From assembly GCF_018991925.1 (NCBI RefSeq), contig NW_024725489.1:6867916-6931915 (forward strand): a stretch of DNA of 64,000 nt, given 5' to 3'. Positions 57,444 through 64,000 of the stretch are shown here, one piece after another. This DNA comes from Homarus americanus (lineage: Eukaryota; Arthropoda; Malacostraca; Decapoda; Nephropidae). The translations under genes and the position numbers were made by a program. The notes under the pieces are model-generated. The model saw only the letters and a list, made by a program, of their open reading frames with translations, did not search any database and was not told the DNA's origin. Numbering within the stretch: the first letter of the stretch is position 1; each line of letters starts with the position of its first letter.

Positions 57444-58295
57444 GTGGTGGCAGCGAACTATACGTTAACCCACGCCCTCCTCGCCTATTTGTTATAGTGA
57501 TAGTGTACTTAATGTAAACTTACGCCCTCCCTCGTTAGCCATAACACCTGGCTCGTCAGTTTGAGTATTGCTCAAAAGTGCGTAATAAGGAGTTCCTGCG
57601 TAGTAGCGTGAAAAGTATCTTAGTGTGTCATCTTTACAGCTAAAGTGAATGTTTCTCGTAGTGGTATGAGCAAATTTTTACTTGCAATATGTTCAGTGCT
57701 TTACATAATTTCTCAGTGCCCCCCGATCTGTGTAGTTCTAAATATCCCTGGTGCATTTCAATTGTTGATCAGTGTTAAATGTACCCATTGTGTTTTAATG
57801 ATAGAAGCGGTGTCTGTACTAACTGTTATAACCTCATATGTCTTTTAACCTACATCGTCCTCCTTGTCCTAATCCTTACTTCACCCTTTCACCCTTCTTT
57901 CCCTTACCCTTCCGTCCCTGCCCTACACTGCCCTGCCCTGCCCCGTCCCTGCCCCCCCCCGTCCGTGCCCCCCCCCTGGCAGCCCCGGCTTGGCCCGGCC
58001 AACCACGCCTCGGCTCCTCCCCACCTCACCCGCCACACCTCGCCTCCGCCCCGCCTCGCCTCCTCCCCACTCCACCCGCCTCGCACCGTCCAGGGTGACC
58101 TCACTAATCCCCCGTCTTTTGTCCCGTAGCAATGTGTTCATGATGATGGTTAATGTAACGTAATATTGCGATAAATACAGAGCTTCACACAGTGTGTTTT
58201 TATGCTAGTATGATTTGTGATGTACTCTTTGATGCGTAGTGATAAATGATAAATGTGTAGTGATAAATAGGAGGCAACGATATTGGCCGGTGTAG
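57444..58295 (+). other. Internal leader of the LTR element; no gag found
   Basis: Primer-binding-like site, then non-coding DNA with a very C-rich stretch (57890-58090). The frames in that stretch are compositional. No gag domain is seen. Confidence 0.6.
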
Positions 58296-58298
58296 GAG

Positions 58299-58614
58299 TG
58301 AAGAGCTTCTTGATAAGTTCAAGACAGCTATCGCTCATATTAGGACTAAGGGATGGATCCCTATCATATGTGGTGTCCTGCCTAGAAGGGGAGTTAGCAA
58401 TGAATGGTTGTCAAGGGCAGTTGGTGTCAACGGCCGTCTTGATGGATATTGCAAGTCAATATCAGTCTCATTCATTGACAACTGGGACAACTTCTACAGC
58501 AAAAGGGACCTTTACGCTAGGGATGGGGTGCACCTGTCTCGGGAGGGGGTGGCAACCCTGGCTGGGTCTCTAGAGGGGGCAGTTCAAAAGATATCGAAGT
58601 CTTTAAACTGCTAG
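58299..58614 (+). pseudogene. CR1-like ORF1, C-terminal esterase-type segment
   Basis: The frame reads LLDKFKTAIAHIRTKGW, IICGVLPRRGVSNEWLS, SFIDNWDNFY and RDLYARDGVHLSREGVATL, then stops. This matches the second half of an SGNH-hydrolase-like (esterase) domain found in CR1-group ORF1, where D..H in RDGVHLS supplies the catalytic Asp and His. The nucleophile GDS block is missing, in agreement with 5' truncation. Confidence 0.68.
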
Positions 58615-58634
58615 GGGAACATGAGGGCACGGGG

Positions 58635-61510
58635 GTGGAGGAGACTGCAGTGGGAGCGGGCAAACAAAGTGAAAGATTACAGGGAAATAGTGTTAGGAAT
58701 GACGACAAAACTAAAGCAGACAGGGAGTTTAAACCTAAACGCGGTAAAGGGAGGACTCAGAACACGACTAACTTAGATGTCTACTACGCGAACAGTAGAA
58801 GTATGAGAAACAAAATGGATGATATTAGGGCCTTAGTATGTACCGAAAAAATCGACATAATAGCATTCACTGAAACATGGATCAACCTAGACTCACGTGA
58901 GTTACCGGTCGAATACCAAATTGCGGGTTACAAATTGTTCCATACCGATAGGCAGACCAGGAAAGGAGGCGGAGTAGCAATCTATGTCAAGGATAATCTG
59001 AAGTGTGAAATAAATAAGGAAATAAAAACTGAGCGGAAAACAGAAACAATTTGAATAGAATTAATCGACGGAAGAGAAAAATTAATCACAGGAGTAATAT
59101 ATAGACCTTCCAATCTTGATAGAGTCAATGAGAGACTTATCTGGGATGAAATGCGCAGGGCTTCCATACACAATAAAGTCTGTATAGTAGGCGACTTTAA
59201 CCTTGGCCAAATAGATTGGACTGACCTTACGGGTAACTCAGAATCAGAGGATTTTCTCGAGACGATCCAGGACTGTTTCCTAAGTCAACATATAACCGAA
59301 CCCACCTGGGGTAGTAATATACTCGATTTAGTTCTGTCGAACAGAGAAAACCTCATTAGCAATGTCGAGGTAGGGAACGAACTTGCAAACAGCGATCACA
59401 AAGAAATTAGATTCCAGTTAGAGTTTCAGGGCAGACGTAAGGAAAATTCCATTAAAGTCCCAGATTTCAGAAGGGCAAACTTTGACAGTTTAAAGAGGCA
59501 GCTGAGAGAAGGGGTGTCGCGCTTGGGCGTGAACCTGTCAGATGACACCGACCTGATAACGAGATCTGAGATAGTCGAGTTCCACGACAATTTAAATAAT
59601 GAGTTTCTTAATGCACAAAGGCAGAACATACCATACAAAAAACTCAGATCAGACAACAATGACCCTAAATGGATAAATAATTATTTAAAGAACATCATTG
59701 GCCAAAGGAAGGCTATAGGTAGAAGGATAAATCGTGGCGAAATTTACCTCCAGGTTTATTATAAGGTATTGGCGAGGAGGGTTAAAACCGAGATAAGGAA
59801 AGCCAAGAGGAATAATGAGGTAGGATAGCAAGGGAGGCGAAGACAAACCCCAAAGGATTCTACCAAATGTATCAAACTAAAAAACGAGAAAAGTTTGGAC
59901 CAATACAGTCAGATACCGGCGAGCTAACTGATAACGACAGAGAAATGAGCAATAATCTGAATAAATATTTTTCAACAGTTTTCACCACCGAAAATGTAAA
60001 CATGATACCCGAGGCACCGACTCCATTCAGAGATAGTGAAGAAAACAAATTAAGCGAGATAGTAGTGACTAGTAGCGATGTTAGTAAGCAAATAGACAAA
60101 CTAAAGCCTAATAATTCACCTGCCCCCGATGAGATATTTGCCAGAGTATTAAAGGAATGTAAGGAAGAGCTTAGTATGCCCTTAGCAAAGTTGTTTAACA
60201 TGTCCTTAAATATTGGTGTAGTACCAGAATCCTGGAGGATAGCGAATGTAATACCGATTTTCAAGAAGGGGGATAGATAACTATCCTCTAACTACCGCGC
60301 AATCAGCCTAACATCAATAGTAGGCAAATTACTTGAATCAATCATTTCAAACTCTATTCGAAACCACCTGGAGAAGCACAAGTTGATCAATGATTCCCAA
60401 CATGGCTTCACAAGCAGGCGTTCATGTCTAACTAATCTATTAACATTTTTTTCATCAGTTTTCGAATCGGTGGACGAAGGGCACAATTATGATGTGGTAT
60501 ATCTTGACTTTAGCAAAGCCTTCGACAGAGTCCCCCACGAAAGACTAATTAGAAAGGTAGAAGCACATGGCATCAAAGGTAATATCCTTAAATGGATTAG
60601 GGCGTGGTTACAGGACAGGAAACAGCGAGTGAGTATTGACGGCACTAAGTCCCATTGGAGCAACGTCACTAGTGGAGTTCCCTGGGGCTCAGTACTTGGA
60701 CCATTATTATTTATTATATACATAAACGACATAGATATCGGCATAGACAGCAACATAAGTAAGTTTGCTGATGACACTAAAATAGAACTTGTTATTAAAT
60801 CTGACGAGGACTCGGCAAAACTACAGGAAGATCTAAACAAATTTTTCGAATGGTCTGAAAAATGGCAGGGACACCAGATACCAGATGAACAATGATGCCA
60901 TAGAGAAATCCGACTGCGAGAGAGATTTAGGAGTAATGATAAGTTAGAACCTTAAGCCAAGTAAACAATGTGTTTTTGCTCGTAACAAGGCTAATAAAGT
61001 ACTTGGGTTCATACAAAGGAGTGTTAGTTACAAGACTAGCGAGGTCATCCTAAAACTGTATCTTGCGCTTGTGAGACCACACCTGGATTACGCAGTTCAG
61101 TTCTGGTCACCTTATTACAGAATGGATATAGAATCCTTGGAAAGAATTCAGAGGAGAATGACAAGACTTATCCCGGGCATTAGGAACCTTGAGTATAGAG
61201 ACAGGTTAAAGCATCTTAATTTGCACTCCCTCGAGAGACGTAGAGCGAGGGGCGACCTGATAGAGGTGTATAAATGGAAGTAAGGGCTAAACAAAGGGGA
61301 CATTACAAAGGTACTCAAACTATCCAACCAGGAGCGAACTCGTAACAATGGGTTTAAATTAGACAAATTTAGATTTAGGCGCGAAATAGGTAAACACTGG
61401 TTTGGAAACAGAGTAGTGGATGGATGGAACAAGTTACCAAATATCATCATTAACTCGAATACGCTGAATAGCTTGAAACATGGATTGGATGCTTATATGA
61501 ACAATAGGGG
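58635..61510 (+). pseudogene. CR1-like LINE ORF2, degraded
   Basis: Endonuclease: YYANSRSMRNKMDDI, IIAFTETW, GVIYRP, CIVGDFNLGQIDW, ILDLVLSNREN and NSDHKEIRFQ, broken by a stop at 59052. The RT is in two or more frames: KKGDR, YRAISLTSIVGKLLE, DSQHGFTSRRSCLTNLL, YLDFSKAFDRVPHERLIRK, SGVPWGSVLGPLLFIIYIND (Q to W in the GVPQGS motif) and KFADDTKI. The C-terminal segment (RPHLDYAVQFWSPYY, RIQRRMTRLIPGI) follows at 61071-61283. Frameshifts and stops mean it is inactive. It is the better-preserved sister of copy 1. Confidence 0.87.
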
Positions 61511-61583
61511 TTGGGTGTAAACGGGACTGCCCAGTATGGGCCAATAGGCCCGCTGCAGTTTCCTCCATTCTTATGTTCTTATG

Positions 61584-63152
61584 ATATTCAGTGTAGTGAG
61601 CAGAGCTTCACTCCCCGACCCAGCCTAATGAGAAGATTGTCGTGACGGAAACCAGTTGCCAAACATTGACATAGCGTATAAAGTAAACTGGATTTTTTAC
61701 CGATGCACTTCCAACTAATCCATCATCCCTTTAGGATTGTTTCTCTTTCAAATGTCACACACAGTACCACCCCATGGTTCCATCCGGACGTCAACCACAG
61801 TACATACGAGCAGAGAAGCAGTGTGATGAATGCAGCGTGATGAATGCAGCACCCAACCCACCACCCACCACCCACCACACACCACGTCACTTCTTTCAAG
61901 TCCTCCCTTGGTCTAGGATTAACATTTTCTATTTTTCTATTTTAGGAAGTTAAGGAGTGTGGAATGCAGCGCCACACAACGAACCCTCGTGAGCCCACCC
62001 AGGGAGGGATTCACCACTGTGGAAGGTGTGAGACAGGACGGTCTTTGGTCTCGCCGACACTCACGTACGGAGGGCGAGCCCTGGTCTGCGGAACCTGCCT
62101 CACGAAGTTACCCAAGGCGATGACAGCCCAAGCAGTGGACCAGCTTCATCCCGGCCGGAGGGGTGGAAGGCAGATGAATAGAAAAATCATCTGGAAGTGG
62201 AAAATGAGCTGTACAGGAGAGAAGCGCAGATGGAACAGAAAATTCATCTGGAATATGTTGAAAATGAGGCTCTAAACATAGAAGAAGAACGCAGATGGGA
62301 CAGAAAACTTATCTGGAATAGTATAGAAACCAGGAGGAAGTGAGAAGAAGTCAGAAGGTGTGGAGACGCGGCCTACAAGGTGTGGTATTGAAGAAAGAAA
62401 GACAAGCTATGTGAAGAAAGAAGACAGAAGATGTGCTGTGCTGACATTAGAAGAATGTCGATGATGAAAAGGTGGATCAGCAGAAGGACCATCCGACTAC
62501 CGCTATGCTGCCGCCATCCCCTATTTCAGATACCAGCTGGATGGAAGACGTGAGCCATGCTGGACCCAACTAATGTACTGATGTTGTTGATGATGTTGAT
62601 GTACAATAAAAAGATATAAAACCCTAACATGTGAAGTAGGAGCATTTTTTTATGTATTTTGAAGTATTTCATTCTCTGATTTTTGTTAACATGTACTACA
62701 AAGAATGTTTTTTTAAGAAAGATTAGTGACTTTTTCTATGAGTTCATTTGATCAATGTTTTGCACTACGAAACACAATGTTGTAGCCATATTACTGACTG
62801 GAATGAATTATTATTTGGACATGGGCTGGTAAGGAGATGTAACACCTGTTGTTTTGATTTGCAAGTTAGTCTCGGATGCAATGCTAGATATAAAGGATCT
62901 TTTCATTCTATGTTCACTTACTGTGCTGTGTTTCTTTTTTCTCCTGAAACAGAAGCTTTGATCTTGGCGGGAGGTATAGTGAGCTTTGTCAGATCAAACT
63001 AGCGCCAGTAGAAAAACATACACCTATGAGATTATTGTTGTAAATGTAAGATTGTGTTATCGCCTCAGGGACTATCCTAGATACCGCACATGATATTGCT
63101 GTCTATATATGTCATCAGTTCTCTGTGATGGAAGATTTGGTCTTGGCGGGAG
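61584..63152 (+). other. Internal part of the LTR element; no pol recognised
   Basis: A frame at 61964-62275 (HTTNPREPTQGGIHHCGRC, then LVCGTCLTKLP) has two Cys-x2-Cys pairs (HCGRC, CGTC) that could bind zinc. No RT, protease or integrase motif was found here. An ATG frame at 62748-63002 is unremarkable. A direct repeat of GATTTGGTCTTGGCGGGAG-type sequence occurs near 62960 and 63130. Confidence 0.45.
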
Positions 63153-64000
63153 TGTAATGAGTGATTATTATCAGACCATAGCTTACAGCCCAGAGAATTA
63201 CATCACATATAACAATGATTGGGTACAGACCTCGTGGTTCCACCACGTACCAGGTTGACACATCCCAAGACCCAAGGGACCTGACCTCGCCCGCTAATGA
63301 CTTGAATTAGCCGGGGACTTGACCTACAACCACACCTGACCCAAGATACACCTGGGCATGACCACACCTGGACACAGCTGTCCAGATCTAACCAGTTTAG
63401 TGTTAATTGGGAAGGTCAAACGCCGGCTGTGAGCCCCCATATAAAGGCTCGGCAGTCCTGCCCACGGGTGCATTCTCATTCTGATTCTCAAACGGGTCTT
63501 ATTCAGAAAGATTGGTCATTGAGTGGTCATTCTGGTCACTCACACAGAGTCACGCTTGTCCTCTCCTCCCCAGGCTGGGAGGGAGACTTCCCGACCAGAC
63601 CCCAGACAGCCCAGCTAAGCAGAGCCTCGTATAGGAGGCAGAGCCCAGCCAACACCCTACGTCAGGTTACATGTGAGTCATTGTCAGAACGATTCCTAGG
63701 GTGAGTTACCTACTGTGGGAGGTGTATTCATTCATGTGGTGTCCGAGAGTCAGTGTCGAGTAACGTAAAAATAATGTGCTAAGAACTCCAATATAATACT
63801 GATATTAATGTGTCCAGGTCATTGAGTGAATTAATAAATAGTTGTATCGAAGTGGTGTTTGAGAAGTTGTCCCTCTGATACGTAATATATGTGTATTGAC
63901 ATACGAGATAAGATAAGTGTATTGACAGAGTAAATAACTTCCCGGCCACGCTACCAAGCTTTTCCTCTCTTTACATTCCTTCTACTATAAATATTCTGTC
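63153..64000 (+). mobile_element. 3' LTR, truncated by window end
   Basis: Starts TGTAATGAGTGATTATTATC and follows the 5' LTR to the window edge, including the TATA box CATATAAAGGC (about 63439). The last 50 or so bases and the target-site duplication lie outside the window. Confidence 0.9.

Larger units (their letters stand above)
58296..61583 (+). mobile_element. CR1-like LINE (copy 2), 5'-truncated, nested in LTR element
   Basis: The 5' part is the end of ORF1; ORF2 follows; the 3' end is TTCTTATGTTCTTATG (61568-61583). The left boundary is approximate. It sits between the two LTRs, so it inserted into the LTR element. Confidence 0.8.

Noticed and set aside
57779..58129. 116-codon Pro-rich frame
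   Set aside because: It lies in a C-rich stretch of an LTR element leader. Overlapping frames are open on both strands owing to composition alone.

Overview
The window looks like accessory, repeat-dominated DNA from an arthropod nuclear genome, most likely a decapod crustacean. The arthropod call rests on interstitial TTAGG-type telomere-like arrays, Tigger/pogo, mariner, LINE, SINE and LTR elements, AATAAA poly(A) signals, TATA promoters and very low gene density. The decapod call is only an impression from repeat content. Nothing bacterial is present. Three runs of N (9053-9152, 40466-40562, 55029-55128) mark assembly gaps.

Layout. 0-3 kb: a dispersed repeat, one uncharacterised 288-codon ORF (minus) and a complete SINE with a 13-bp target-site duplication. 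3.1-9.05 kb: a nest of TA-inserting Tigger-like DNA transposons, including an almost complete Tigger with a broken transposase. 9.15-17.9 kb: duplicated block A, made of minisatellites, inserted repeats and a pseudogene of a small secreted immunoglobulin-domain (Ig) protein. 18-28.4 kb: a mariner relic, a nearly intact two-ORF LINE with RNase H (minus) and a decayed CR1-like LINE (plus). 28.7-47 kb: three intact Ig-domain genes (28.8 kb minus, 33.3 kb plus, 42.8 kb plus) inside repeated units built of minisatellites. The last two units are tandem and are separated by a gypsy-like LTR retrotransposon that runs into a gap. 47-52.4 kb: block B, a diverged copy of block A with a second Ig pseudogene. 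52.4-55 kb: a long-TIR foldback element and weak ORFs. 55.5-64 kb: a deleted LINE, then an LTR pair (56539-57443 and 63153 to the window edge) enclosing non-coding DNA and a CR1-like LINE.

The only plausible host genes are the five members of the Ig-domain family (three intact, two broken). Each intact copy encodes one secreted domain with Cys/Trp/Cys and a GDYTC motif, and carries the same compact promoter (ACGTCA element plus TATATATT). All five copies keep that promoter. The family spread by segmental duplication with its regulatory DNA, in both orientations, while transposons and minisatellites expanded around it. This cluster is my best candidate for something undescribed; its function is unknown and an immune role would be speculation.
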